DNA of 25,889 nucleotides from JACJYC01 sp964558465 (GTDB lineage Bacteria > Bacteroidota > Bacteroidia > Chitinophagales > Saprospiraceae). A program made the position numbers and the translations under genes. This document shows, piece by piece, positions 7,210-15,577 of the stretch. Under the pieces are notes generated by a model, which worked only from the letters and a program-made list of their open reading frames with translations, made no database searches and had not been told where the DNA came from. Each line of letters opens with the position of its first letter. The stretch's first letter is position 1. The stretch lies in NCBI GenBank assembly GCA_964558465.1, contig CAZLEF010000099.1, positions 1 through 25,889 of the forward strand, read 5' to 3'.

Positions 7210-7512
7210 TTACAGCGTGCTAAACCACTTTTGGAACATTTCTCCAAACAGGGGTACTAGTTTTTTCTCACCCTGTACCGCGCCGATGAACCCCAGAATC
7301 CACAGTACAAAAACAAAAATAGAAAAGATCCATCCGATGATCGGAATGATTCCGATCAGGCTCAGGAGGATGAGTCCGAGCATTTGACGGACGTGAAAAG
7401 AAGCGAAGTCCGATTTTGGATTATTCAGTACCAAGGCAATAATCCAGCCAATCAAAGTCAGGTAGGCGATGATACCTACGGTTTTAGGATCGGTTCCCGA
7501 AGTGTTAGACAT
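7210..7512 (-). CDS. DUF4870/Tic20-like small membrane protein
   Basis: This 100-residue protein has three strongly hydrophobic segments (about residues 12-29, 46-60 and 61-78) and the motif NPKSDFASFHVRQMLGLILLS. That motif is typical of the DUF4870/Tic20-like family ('import component protein' in Bacteroidota annotations). It is predicted to sit in the inner membrane, and its biochemical role is not established. It converges on the lipoprotein genes and is divergent from the M43 peptidase gene. A promoter with -7 TATATTTA and -33 TTTG lies just upstream (7534-7566). Confidence 0.8.
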   Translation of the reverse strand: MSNTSGTDPKTVGIIAYLTLIGWIIALVLNNPKSDFASFHVRQMLGLILLSLIGIIPIIGWIFSIFVFVLWILGFIGAVQGEKKLVPLFGEMFQKWFSTL

Positions 7513-7533
7513 GGTTTTGTTTTTTAATTGGGC

Positions 7534-7566
7534 TAAATATACGGTAATTCTGAGTATTTGGCCAAA
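7534..7566 (-). promoter_or_regulatory. predicted promoter of the DUF4870-like gene
   Basis: On the minus strand TATATTTA (7534-7541, one mismatch to TAnnTTTG) is preceded after 21 nt by TTTG (7563-7566). The -33 box is half of a 10-bp palindrome, TTTGGCCAAA (7557-7566), which could also be an operator. Confidence 0.4.
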
Positions 7567-7648
7567 TTCTCACAAAATCCGGTAAAAAATGGTTCCACTT
7601 GAACGGGATGGCGTTTTCAGCAACTCAGCCCCTCAAAAGTTAAAAAAC

Positions 7649-7679
7649 TTGACTTTATCTGACTTTTGCTTTATTTTTG
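7649..7679 (+). promoter_or_regulatory. predicted promoter of the M43 peptidase / T9SS cargo pair
   Basis: TATTTTTG (7672-7679) is an exact TAnnTTTG match, with TTG at 7649-7651, 20 nt upstream. The predicted start near 7686 would give a leader of about 45 nt before the ATG at 7732. The surrounding sequence is rich in CTTTTGACTTT-like repeats. Confidence 0.45.
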
Positions 7680-7731
7680 AAAAAAACTACTTTTGACTTT
7701 ACCCGGATCTTCTAACTAAAACCTTGATAAT

Positions 7732-9402
7732 ATGCCATTTATCGACTATTCTTCCAGATTTCCCCGTTGGGGAGGGGTAATTTTTCTCGCGTGTTTCACC
7801 TTTTGTCCCGCAAATTTACAAGCCCAGCAATTTGAGGGCGCCGCATCCTGCGGAACCGAAGAACCTGCTCAGAATTTTTTGCCTCCGCCCGAATCGCTTA
7901 ATCACTGTTTCAATGTTCAGACCATCTTCGAAAATTGCACTAAAGTCTGGCTTCGGGTAAACATCCATTTTTTCCTGGATAACAATTGTGAAGGAACGCT
8001 CGATCCGCTGGGCAGCGTCATTGTTTCTCCCGAAAAGGCCTATGAAGTTGCCGAAGACCTGATCAACAGCGCCAATGACCGCCTGGAAAACAACCGGGAA
8101 CAGTGGAACCAGGTTCCCTGGGGAATCCCTCTCGATCCAACCCGGTATTGTATACCCTTTCGTTACCTTATTTCGGGCGTTTATGTGCATTGCAATACGA
8201 CCGCGATGAATACCTTTGGTAACCAACTCGGTTTTTTTCAGAACAACTTCGGGGTTAATACTTCCAGCGAATACAATTGTTTTATTGTTGAAATTGACGA
8301 TGCTACAGGTATTGCGGCCCAACCAGGCAACCGATTTGCCGTTGAGAATTTTTCACCTGGCAATTTTAATCATGAAATGGGGCATTGTCTCAGTTTGTGG
8401 CACTCATGGATAGAAGATTTTGTTGCCGACACCCCACCTATACGATTTGATTACGATTTCAATTGCGACGGGGATGTCAATGATAACTTTACATCTGAAA
8501 ATGCAGCCGGTCTCGAACGAAACCGGCAGTGCTGGATCTATTATTACGACAACGACCTGGAATTTCCGCCGCCCATCGATTACAACGGCGACGGGAATAT
8601 CGATATCCAGGACCCTTGCGACCCGGACCCGCCCTGCCTGCCCTACCCCTGCTGCGAATGGAAATACAACAACAATAATATTATGGCCTATTCCAGGTAT
8701 ATCGACTGCTGTTCGGCTTATACCCCAGGCCAAATTCAACGTGCCCTGAACCTGCTCAGTACAGATAACTATTGCGAATACATCGAAGACATTACCGATA
8801 CCTGCCACCCGCCCAAGGCCAACGCCGCCATTTTGCCTTCCGAAAATGCGGAGGATTGCAATTATTGCCTGCATTTTGAACACAGCATGAACGAGACGTA
8901 CCACCTGCTGGAGTTTATGGAAGGCAACACCCTCGTTCACAGCACAGGCTGGGTAACCGGGCAAGCCGGTGCCTATTGTATTGCCCAATCCCCCAAGTTT
9001 CCCAACCAGTACACAAACGGTTTCCTGGGCGGGCATACCTATACCGCCAAGCTGACGGTAGAAAACCATTGCGGGGACGCGGAAACGAGGGAAATTTCAT
9101 TTATGCTACCTGTATTGAATTGTGTTCCTGATTTGCCTCCTTTCGAGTTTAAAGACCAGGCGCCCAATCCCTTTTGGAGTTCGTTTACCTACGAATACGA
9201 AACCAAAGTGGAAGGCGACCTGGAAATCTGGTTAATCTCCCTGACCAACCGCAACCAGACACAACTGGTTGTGGACGAAAACCAATTGCAACCCGGCGTT
9301 TATCAAAAGGCTCAATCTTCCGTCACACTTCCCTCCGGGGTGTATGCCCTGGTAGCGCTCTTTAATGGCGGCATTTATTCCATCAACCTCATCAAATCAT
9401 GA
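7732..9402 (+). CDS. secreted M43-family (pappalysin-like) zinc metallopeptidase with T9SS-type C-terminus
   Basis: This 556-residue secreted protein has a signal peptide at about 1-32 (ends NLQAQ). The zinc site is HEMGHCLSLWH (His214, Glu215, His218, His224), the extended metzincin motif of M43 peptidases, but with Ser in place of the usual Gly. VADTPP follows, and a Met-turn NNIMAY (Met318) with the M43-like YTPGQIQR. Between zinc site and Met-turn lies an acidic insert with an EF-hand/dockerin-like loop DYNGDGNIDIQD (283-294) and a second related stretch DYDFNCDGDV, probably calcium sites. Many Cys residues suggest disulfides. The C-terminus has APNPFWSSF and LPSGVYALVAL, resembling a type A T9SS sorting domain, though less canonical than in the next gene. 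Export through the outer membrane by T9SS is inferred. Confidence 0.87.
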   Translation: MPFIDYSSRFPRWGGVIFLACFTFCPANLQAQQFEGAASCGTEEPAQNFLPPPESLNHCFNVQTIFENCTKVWLRVNIHFFLDNNCEGTLDPLGSVIVSPEKAYEVAEDLINSANDRLENNREQWNQVPWGIPLDPTRYCIPFRYLISGVYVHCNTTAMNTFGNQLGFFQNNFGVNTSSEYNCFIVEIDDATGIAAQPGNRFAVENFSPGNFNHEMGHCLSLWHSWIEDFVADTPPIRFDYDFNCDGDVNDNFTSENAAGLERNRQCWIYYYDNDLEFPPPIDYNGDGNIDIQDPCDPDPPCLPYPCCEWKYNNNNIMAYSRYIDCCSAYTPGQIQRALNLLSTDNYCEYIEDITDTCHPPKANAAILPSENAEDCNYCLHFEHSMNETYHLLEFMEGNTLVHSTGWVTGQAGAYCIAQSPKFPNQYTNGFLGGHTYTAKLTVENHCGDAETREISFMLPVLNCVPDLPPFEFKDQAPNPFWSSFTYEYETKVEGDLEIWLISLTNRNQTQLVVDENQLQPGVYQKAQSSVTLPSGVYALVALFNGGIYSINLIKS

Positions 9403-9406
9403 AATT

Positions 9407-10345
9407 ATGCGCCGATCAAATATTTTTTTAATACTGATCATATTGTGGTTTGCCCCCTGTTTACAAGGCCAAACCACCGCGATGTTTGAGGCGACAATCT
9501 GGTTTGAAGACGCCATTGGAAACAAGGATTCCATCATTGTGGGATACGATACATTAGCCACAGAAGATATTGATCCTATGTTTGGGGAGGAGGAGATAAC
9601 GGCGCCTTTTGATTCCGTTTTTGAGGTCAGAGCGGGTTCAATTGATTATTTTTACCGAAAAAAGCTCTCCAAAAAATTAATCGGAGTCACAACGGAAATT
9701 ACCTTTGGATCTGACAGCGGATGTTTCATTGCAGCAAGTAAATTTATATATATCCGGGCCCAAAACCACCCTGTCAAAATCTGGTGGTCAAGGCCTTTAT
9801 TCAACAACGAGCATTGCAACCGGGGGTCGCTCATCAGCAATCATTGGATGGACGAGGTGGCTGTACCCTATGATTGGAACGGATCACCGCAGCAAGCCTA
9901 TTGGTGTATGGCTGTAAAAGATAGCCTGGTCATCGACCTGTCTGAACCGGTTTACCAGGGTATTCCGGTGTACGTCCCCGTCGAAATTGAAAAAGAGGTG
10001 GAAGGCATGGGTGTACAAACGATCTACGGGATGCGGTTTGTGTCCTGGTCGCCCAATTATTCGCCTTGTGCCGCGCAGCTTTCAGGCGATTCAACCCCAA
10101 ATAAGGTAGCGGAAGGATTTACTTTGAGTCCTAACCCGGCAAATGAAACCATTAGAATAGGAGCAAACAGTTTGTCGGATGTCCAACGCGTGGAGGTTTA
10201 CGACTTCCTCGGTAATTTAGTGAGATTCTATACCCACAAACTTGACGGCGATTTGGATATCGGCTTTCTTAAGCCCGGGATTTACCTCGTGGCGGCTATC
10301 GACAAAACCGGAATGATTTATGCTCAAAAAATGATCAAGTTTTAA
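9407..10345 (+). CDS. secreted protein with type A T9SS C-terminal sorting domain, body unrecognised
   Basis: This 312-residue protein starts at the ATG at 9407, 4 bp after the peptidase stop. That start is chosen because it begins MRRSNIFLILIILWF..., a signal peptide ending LQGQ; an earlier ATG overlapping the peptidase is unlikely. The last 75 residues are a textbook T9SS sorting domain: LSPNPANETIRI, VEVYDFLGNLV, LKPGIYLV and the basic end YAQKMIKF. The N-terminal 220 residues contain four cysteines and several beta-like segments that match no family I recognise. Its tight pairing with the M43 peptidase suggests the two are exported together and may act on the same extracellular target, or that this one is a substrate or inhibitor. 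That link is inference only. Confidence 0.8.
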   Translation: MRRSNIFLILIILWFAPCLQGQTTAMFEATIWFEDAIGNKDSIIVGYDTLATEDIDPMFGEEEITAPFDSVFEVRAGSIDYFYRKKLSKKLIGVTTEITFGSDSGCFIAASKFIYIRAQNHPVKIWWSRPLFNNEHCNRGSLISNHWMDEVAVPYDWNGSPQQAYWCMAVKDSLVIDLSEPVYQGIPVYVPVEIEKEVEGMGVQTIYGMRFVSWSPNYSPCAAQLSGDSTPNKVAEGFTLSPNPANETIRIGANSLSDVQRVEVYDFLGNLVRFYTHKLDGDLDIGFLKPGIYLVAAIDKTGMIYAQKMIKF

Positions 10346-10416
10346 TGATCAAATCGAATAATCCAAGGTGCTCATGCCAACCGGTGGGGTTTTCCGGATA
10401 ATACTCCTTATCGAAC

Positions 10417-13038
10417 TTACAAAAAGGTTTTCGCTTTTGCAATGGCCCGTTCCAGCCCGGAGGGGTCTTTGCCGCCGGCGGTGGCGAAGAAGGGTTGCCC
10501 CCCGCCGCCGCCCTGGATTTCTTTAGCCAGTTCGCGCACCATATTTCCGGCGTGAAAACGGCCTGCGTCCGCCAGGTTCCGGCTTACGGCGATGGTCAGG
10601 GAGGCTTTTCCTTCGGATTCGGCGCCGAGTACGGCCACCAGGTTGTCCACTTCCTTTTCCAGTTGGAAAGTCAGGTTTTTGATAGCGTTGGCGTCGGAAA
10701 GGGGCAATCTGGCCCCGATGAACCGGACGCCGTTGATCGTTTCGGCGCCTGCAATCAGTTGATCCTTGAGGGCATTGGCCTGGGCATGGTGCAGGCGTTC
10801 GATCTCCCGGCGCAATTCCTTGTTTTCATCCTGCAGGCTGGAAATACTGCGCGCCAGGTCTCTGGGGTTTTTCAATACTTCGCGGGCTGCGGACAGTTCG
10901 GCTAGTTCTTCCAGGACAAAAGCTTCGGCCTTTTCGGCGGTTACCGCCTCAATCCGGCGGATGCCCGCAGCGACTGCGCCTTCGCTTACGATTTTGAACA
11001 AACCGATCTCGCCGGTAGCGGGCACGTGAGTACCACCGCACAGTTCGCGGGAGAAGTTTTTGTCGAAGGTGATCACCCGCACCAGATCGCCATATTTTTC
11101 GCCGAACAGCATCATGGCGCCGGAAGCCCGGGCCTCCCCGATCGGCATTTCGCGGTTTTCTTCCAGCGGAATATTTTCGCGGATCTTTTCATTGACGATC
11201 CGTTCGATCTGTAGCAACTCCCCGGGATCAGGTTTCTGGAAATGCGCAAAGTCAAACCGCAAGCGCTGGTCGTTCACATCCTGGCCTTTCTGCAAGGCGT
11301 GGCTGCCCAGCACCCGGTGCAGCGCAGCGTGCATGAGGTGGGTTGCCGTATGGTTGGAAGCCGTTGCGCGGCGTTTGCCGGCGGCGACAACGGCTCTGAC
11401 CGGCCGGTCGATCTTTTCCGGCAGGCGGTCCACCTGATGGATAATCAGGTCGTTTTCTTTCTGGGTATCCAGTACATCGAGGCGTTCGTCGCCGATATAC
11501 AGCCAACCGGTATCCCCGGCCTGACCGCCGCTTTCCGCGTAGAAGGGGGTCCGGTTCAGCACGACCTGGAACTGGTCCTTTCCCTTGGCCTGGACCACCC
11601 GGTATTTCAACACTTTGGCGTCATCCACTTCCAGGAAGTCGTATCCCACAAACTGGACTTCCTCGCCGGAGTTGAGGTCATGCCAGTCGCCCACCGCTTT
11701 TACAGCGTCTGCCTGTGAACGTGCTTTCTGGGCAGCCAGGGCTGCATTAAACCCGGCCTCATCCACCTTGAGCCCCTTTTCACCGGCCATCAGCCGGGTG
11801 AGGTCGATGGGAAAACCATAGGTGTCATACAATTCAAATGCCGCGGCGCCCTGGATAACGCCGTCCTTCACCCCGAGGGATTCAAACCGGCGGATACCCC
11901 GTTCGAGCGTATTCAAAAAGGCGGCTTCTTCGCCTTCGATCACCCGGGCGATCTGTTCCTGCTGCACCCTCAGTTCCGGGAAAAAATCCCCCATTTCAGC
12001 GGCCATGACCGGGAGCAGTTTATGCAGGAACGGGTGTTTAATATCCAGGAAGGAATAATAATAACGAACTGCCCGGCGTAAAATGCGCCGGACCACGTAA
12101 CCAGCGCCCGTGTTGGAGGGCAATTGCCCGTCGGCGATGGTAAAGGCGACAGCGCGGATATGGTCGGCTACTACCCGCATAGCCATATCGGCTTTCGCGG
12201 AGGGGTCATAACTGGCGGTGTAAAATTTACCGGCCCCTTTTTCAATTTCCCGGATCAGGGGGGTGAAAACATCGGTATCGTAGGTAGCGGTTTTACCCTG
12301 GAGCGCCATGCAGAGGCGTTCGAAGCCCATGCCGGTATCCACGTGTTTGGCGGGCAGCAGTTCGAGGGCGCCGTCGGCTTTGCGGTTGAACTGGATGAAG
12401 ACGTTGTTCCAGATCTCGACGACGCGGGGATGATCGCGGTTCACCAGGTCATGGCCGGGTATTTGGGCGCGTTCGGCGTCGGGGCGCAGGTCGACATGGA
12501 TTTCCGAGCAAGGGCCGCAGGGGCCGGTATCGCCCATTTCCCAGAAATTGTCCTTTTTGCTGCCGTAGAGAATATGGTCGTCGGGCAGAAATTGCTGCCA
12601 GATCCCTTTCGCCTCGTCGTCGGGTGGGAGGTTTTCTTTCTGGTCGCCGCCAAAAACCGTGGCATAAAGCCGGTCGGCGGGAATGCCGTACACCCGGGTG
12701 AGCAGTTCCCAGGACCAATCGAGAGCTTCGGCCTTGAAATAATCGCCGATGGACCAGTTGCCCAGCATTTCGAACATGGTATGGTGGGTGCCGTCCTTGC
12801 CGACGTCTTCCAGGTCGTTGTGTTTGCCGGATACCCGCATACATTTTTGGGTATCGGCGATCCGGGGGTTATCCGGCGTCTGGTTGCCAAGGAAAAAGTC
12901 CTTGAACTGGTTCATACCCGCATTAGTGAACATGAGGGTGGGGTCGTCCTTGTTCACGATCGGAGCGGAAGGCACGATCTTGTGCTGTTTGGAGGCAAAA
13001 AAGTCCAGAAATTGTTGCCGGATTTCCTTGGCGGTCAT
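10417..13038 (-). CDS. alaS: alanyl-tRNA synthetase
   Basis: This 873-residue enzyme charges tRNA-Ala and edits mischarged Ser or Gly. The class II catalytic core starts MTAKEIRQQFLDFF, with PTLMFTNAGMNQFKD, the TGPCGPCSEIHVD loop, and VDTGMGFERL. The editing domain shows the zinc/deacylase motifs SNHTATHLMHAAL (HxxxH) and ELCGGTH (CxxxH). A C-terminal DHHA1-type domain with GGGGGQPFFATAGGK closes the protein. The frame continues about 40 codons further upstream, but those codons translate the 9-bp tandem array as SNQ repeats, so the real start is the CAT at 13036-13038 (a second ATG lies immediately upstream at 13041). It converges on the T9SS cargo gene with a 71-bp gap and is divergent from the HlyD-type gene. 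Confidence 0.96.
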   Translation of the reverse strand: MTAKEIRQQFLDFFASKQHKIVPSAPIVNKDDPTLMFTNAGMNQFKDFFLGNQTPDNPRIADTQKCMRVSGKHNDLEDVGKDGTHHTMFEMLGNWSIGDYFKAEALDWSWELLTRVYGIPADRLYATVFGGDQKENLPPDDEAKGIWQQFLPDDHILYGSKKDNFWEMGDTGPCGPCSEIHVDLRPDAERAQIPGHDLVNRDHPRVVEIWNNVFIQFNRKADGALELLPAKHVDTGMGFERLCMALQGKTATYDTDVFTPLIREIEKGAGKFYTASYDPSAKADMAMRVVADHIRAVAFTIADGQLPSNTGAGYVVRRILRRAVRYYYSFLDIKHPFLHKLLPVMAAEMGDFFPELRVQQEQIARVIEGEEAAFLNTLERGIRRFESLGVKDGVIQGAAAFELYDTYGFPIDLTRLMAGEKGLKVDEAGFNAALAAQKARSQADAVKAVGDWHDLNSGEEVQFVGYDFLEVDDAKVLKYRVVQAKGKDQFQVVLNRTPFYAESGGQAGDTGWLYIGDERLDVLDTQKENDLIIHQVDRLPEKIDRPVRAVVAAGKRRATASNHTATHLMHAALHRVLGSHALQKGQDVNDQRLRFDFAHFQKPDPGELLQIERIVNEKIRENIPLEENREMPIGEARASGAMMLFGEKYGDLVRVITFDKNFSRELCGGTHVPATGEIGLFKIVSEGAVAAGIRRIEAVTAEKAEAFVLEELAELSAAREVLKNPRDLARSISSLQDENKELRREIERLHHAQANALKDQLIAGAETINGVRFIGARLPLSDANAIKNLTFQLEKEVDNLVAVLGAESEGKASLTIAVSRNLADAGRFHAGNMVRELAKEIQGGGGGQPFFATAGGKDPSGLERAIAKAKTFL

Positions 13039-13064
13039 CATTACTATCAGATTTTTACGGGGGG

Positions 13065-13095
13065 CGAAGGTACGAAATTGATTCGAATGATTCAA
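13065..13095 (-). promoter_or_regulatory. possible alaS promoter with -33 box inside the tandem array
   Basis: On the minus strand TACCTTCG (13065-13072, one mismatch to TAnnTTTG) is preceded after 20 nt by TTG (13093-13095). That TTG lies within the second unit of the adjoining 9-bp repeat. The predicted leader is about 20 nt. Confidence 0.4.
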
Positions 13096-13133
13096 TTGGT
13101 TCGATTGGTTCGATTGGTTCGATTGATTCGATT
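13080..13133. repeat. 9-bp tandem array, 6 units of the GRTTCGATT type, upstream of alaS
   Basis: Units are GATTCGAAT, GATTCAATT, three times GGTTCGATT, then GATTCGATT. The array fills most of the alaS 5' region and gives an artefactual SNQ-repeat reading on the minus strand. Confidence 0.92.
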
Positions 13134-13165
13134 GAAACGAAACCCATCGCATCCTCAAATCCTCG

Positions 13166-13220
13166 CATCAACAAATCAACACATCAACGCATCAACACCC
13201 GCCCCACGCCCGTGGCGTGG
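13166..13220. repeat. 8-bp tandem array (CATCAACA) followed by palindromic core CCACGCC-CGT-GGCGTGG
   Basis: Four units, CATCAACA, AATCAACA, CATCAACG and CATCAACA (13166-13197), are followed by CCACGCC (13204-13210), CGT and GGCGTGG (13214-13220). The same core arms occur at 14672-14688 and 20697-20712. All of this lies in the alaS/hlyD divergent gap (13039-13407). The remainder of that gap, 13221-13407, is AT-rich and carries only a weak promoter-like TATTTTGG at 13357-13364. Confidence 0.85.
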
Positions 13221-13407
13221 TACCTCGCAGCCATTCGGGTAAAAATCAACAGTTTAAAACTGTCCGTTTCCGAACACCCCCTGTTCGATGCCGGACAAAA
13301 AGGACAGGCAAACCGGGTATGCAGTTTTTATAAAAATTTGATTCATAGGATTTTATTATTTTGGCACATCAATTGCCTTTAAAAGGAAAAAACCATTCAT
13401 CAGTATT

Positions 13408-14658
13408 ATGGATCGTCAAATCAAGAAAAATTTTTGGACCTGGCAGAAGATCGTGATTATTCTTGGGGTTGCAGCCCTGGCCACCTTCCTGGGAATGGCC
13501 ATTTACAGGGATGCGGGCAAAAGCCGGTTAAATGTAGAGACCGAACGCTTGCTGACCGATACGGTAAATATGGATGTCTTCAAGGAATATATCGCAATTT
13601 TTGGTACGGTTGAACCGCTTACCACCGTATATATCGACGCTGTTGAAACCGGCAGGATCGAGGAGATTTTCCTCCTCAACGGCGCCATGGTGCAACAAGG
13701 CGAGGAAATTCTCCGGCTGTCCAATCTGGATCTCCAACTGAACGTACTCAACCAGGAGGCTCAGATCGTCAACCAGGTGAACGCCATCAGCCAGACCCGG
13801 GTGCTCACCGAACAACAAAGCCTCAACCTGAAAGAACTGGCCCTGAACGTAGGTTTCCAGATCGACCGGATGGAAAAACGATTCAAACGCAACAAATCAT
13901 TGTACAACGACAGCGTGATCGCTCAGGTGGACTACGAAGAAACTGAAGACGAATACGAATATCTGGTGAACCGCAAAAAACTCATGGATGTCTCCATTCA
14001 GAAGGATTCGGTATTTGCGGTCTTGCAGGAAAACCAGATGGTGACCACCCTCGACCTGATGCAGCGCAACCTGGCCTTTGCGCGCACCAGCCTGGATAAC
14101 CTGATCGTGAAGGCGCCCATCGCCGGGCAGGTTTCTTCCCTCAACTCAGAGGTCGGGCAACTCATCACCCGCGGCCAGCGGATCGCCCAGATCGATAACC
14201 TGGACAATTTCAAGATCCGCGCCCGCATCGACGAATTTTACAACGCCCGCATCTTTCCGGAACAGGAAGCCAGTTTCACGATGAACGGCAAGGACTATTT
14301 CCTGAAGGTCAACCGGATCTACCCGGAAGTGGTGAACGGCGCCTTCGAAGCCGATCTCGTCTTTGTAGGCGACCGGCCCAACAACATCAAACGCGGCCAG
14401 TCGATCTCCCTGAAACTGTCGCTGAGCGACGAAAGCCGCGCCATGCTGCTGGCCAGAGGCGGCTTTTACCAGACCACCGGCGGCAACTGGGTTTATGTGA
14501 TCGACCCGGCTACCGGCATCGCCCGCAAACGCAATATCAAGGTGAACCGCCAGAACCCCAATTTTTATGAGGTGGTGGAAGGGTTAGAGGTGGGCGATAT
14601 TGTCATCGTTTCCAGTTATGAAAATTACGGAGATAAGGATGAACTTGTGTTGAAGTGA
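13408..14658 (+). CDS. HlyD/RND-type periplasmic adaptor (membrane fusion protein) of an efflux system
   Basis: This 416-residue membrane fusion protein links an inner-membrane pump to an outer-membrane channel. It has one N-terminal transmembrane anchor (about residues 14-31), then a barrel-sandwich half (VDAVETGRIEEIFLLNGAMVQQGEEILRLSN) and a long coiled-coil hairpin (about 100-220). The returning lipoyl half is NLIVKAPIAGQVSSLNSEVGQLITRGQRIAQI. A beta-barrel and membrane-proximal domain follows, with GGNWVYVIDPATGIARKRNIKVNRQN and VVEGLEVGDIVIVSSYE. Such genes normally stand beside an RND pump or MacB-type ABC permease. Here the gene is alone: a palindromic repeat starts in its stop codon and a bidirectional terminator follows. 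Upstream is the repeat-rich alaS divergent region. The pump partner must be elsewhere. Confidence 0.88.
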   Translation: MDRQIKKNFWTWQKIVIILGVAALATFLGMAIYRDAGKSRLNVETERLLTDTVNMDVFKEYIAIFGTVEPLTTVYIDAVETGRIEEIFLLNGAMVQQGEEILRLSNLDLQLNVLNQEAQIVNQVNAISQTRVLTEQQSLNLKELALNVGFQIDRMEKRFKRNKSLYNDSVIAQVDYEETEDEYEYLVNRKKLMDVSIQKDSVFAVLQENQMVTTLDLMQRNLAFARTSLDNLIVKAPIAGQVSSLNSEVGQLITRGQRIAQIDNLDNFKIRARIDEFYNARIFPEQEASFTMNGKDYFLKVNRIYPEVVNGAFEADLVFVGDRPNNIKRGQSISLKLSLSDESRAMLLARGGFYQTTGGNWVYVIDPATGIARKRNIKVNRQNPNFYEVVEGLEVGDIVIVSSYENYGDKDELVLK

Positions 14659-14702
14659 TGCTGGATGCTGGCCACGCCACAGGCGTGGCCAGCATCCAGC
14701 AT
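14658..14702. repeat. perfect 21-bp inverted repeat with 3-nt loop, starting in the hlyD-type gene's stop codon
   Basis: The left arm (14658-14678) is two ATGCTGG-type units followed by CCACGCC. The loop is ACA. The right arm (14682-14702) is its exact reverse complement. The left arm begins with the last base of the TGA stop. The central CCACGCC-ACA-GGCGTGG is the same core as at 13204 and 20697. There is no T-tract, and a separate terminator follows, so this is best read as a REP-like element. Confidence 0.9.
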
Positions 14703-14723
14703 AATCATTCGGCTGTTTCACAC

Positions 14724-14762
14724 CAAAAGGGCGGACGGGTAGGAATACCCGCCGCTCTTTTC
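14724..14762. terminator. bidirectional intrinsic terminator between the hlyD-type gene and pirin
   Basis: GGGCGGACGGGT (14729-14740) pairs with ACCCGCCGCTC (14746-14756) with one bulged base. The stem is followed by TCTTTTC on the plus strand and by CTTTTGG on the minus strand. Its position between two convergent stops (14658 and 14767) fits termination of both genes. Confidence 0.7.
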
Positions 14763-14766
14763 AGTT

Positions 14767-15486
14767 TCAAAGCCCCATCGGCCCCTCCATCAGCAAGATC
14801 TCCGCGTCGGTATCTGCTGCGATATCAAACCGGTCGGTATCCCAGATGCCGTAGCCGTCGCGGGGGCCGAGCGGCTGTCCGTTGATCTCCACCGAGCCGC
14901 TGAGCACGAAAGCGTAGACCCCTTGCCCGGCGCCCCCTTTCATTTTGTATTCGGTTTTGAATCCTTTATCCAGGGCGCCCAGGTGGAAGTACGCGTTTTG
15001 GTGGATCCACACGCCTTCGTCATCGGGGTTGGGAGAAAGAATCTGCTGCAATTTGTTCTTCCGGTCGGCGAGGTTGAGCGTGATCTGGTCGTACCGCGGA
15101 GCGACGTTTCGTTTGTCCGGAAAGACCCAGATCTGCAGGAACTTGACCGCCTTGTCCGTGTTTTTATTGTACTCGGAGTGATAAATGCCTGTGCCCGCGC
15201 TCATCACCTGCACGTCGCCATTGCGGATGACGGTTGTGTTGCCCATGCTGTCCTTGTGTTCGAGGTCCCCTTCGAGCGGGATGCTGATGATCTCCATATT
15301 GTCGTGCGGGTGGGCCCCGAAACCTTTGCCTGCTGCGACGGTATCATCATTGAGCACCCGCAGCACACCAAAATGCATGCGGTCGGGGTTGTAATAATTG
15401 GCGAACGAGAAAGTATGGTACGAATTGAGCCAGCCGTGGTTGGCGTGGCCGCGGGTGGCGGCTGGGTGCAGAACTGAATTTGCCAT
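14767..15486 (-). CDS. pirin family protein (YhhW-like cupin, quercetin 2,3-dioxygenase type)
   Basis: This 239-residue bicupin protein of the pirin/YhhW family starts MANSVLHPAATRGHANHGWLNSYHTFSF. The metal site is visible as GFGAHPHDNMEIISIPLEG (the HxH pair) and SAGTGIYHSEYN (third His and nearby Glu). The second cupin half holds VYAFVLSGSVEINGQPLGPRDGYGIWD. Members bind Fe or similar metals, and some cleave quercetin in vitro. The physiological substrate is generally unknown. The gene lies 91 bp downstream of a Crp/Fnr-type regulator on the same strand, a plausible regulatory pairing. A near-consensus -7 box (GATCTTTG on the minus strand, 15517-15524) lies in the gap, so it may also have its own promoter. 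Confidence 0.9.
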   Translation of the reverse strand: MANSVLHPAATRGHANHGWLNSYHTFSFANYYNPDRMHFGVLRVLNDDTVAAGKGFGAHPHDNMEIISIPLEGDLEHKDSMGNTTVIRNGDVQVMSAGTGIYHSEYNKNTDKAVKFLQIWVFPDKRNVAPRYDQITLNLADRKNKLQQILSPNPDDEGVWIHQNAYFHLGALDKGFKTEYKMKGGAGQGVYAFVLSGSVEINGQPLGPRDGYGIWDTDRFDIAADTDAEILLMEGPMGL

Positions 15487-15577
15487 GATCTTTGAATTTT
15501 TATGATAAATGACCCTGCAAAGATCGGGGAAAGCGGGAGGGGGAAACCTTAAGGCAGATTAAGAAATCGGGCTGGTT

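Noticed and set aside
13039..13158. N-terminal extension of alaS with SNQ repeats
   Set aside because: It is only a translation of the 9-bp tandem array. Family members start at MTAKEIRQ.
12124..13242. Long plus-strand open frame of 372 codons across alaS
   Set aside because: It is antisense to a fully conserved alanyl-tRNA synthetase and its translation shows no domain. The GC-rich third positions of alaS keep the opposite frame open.
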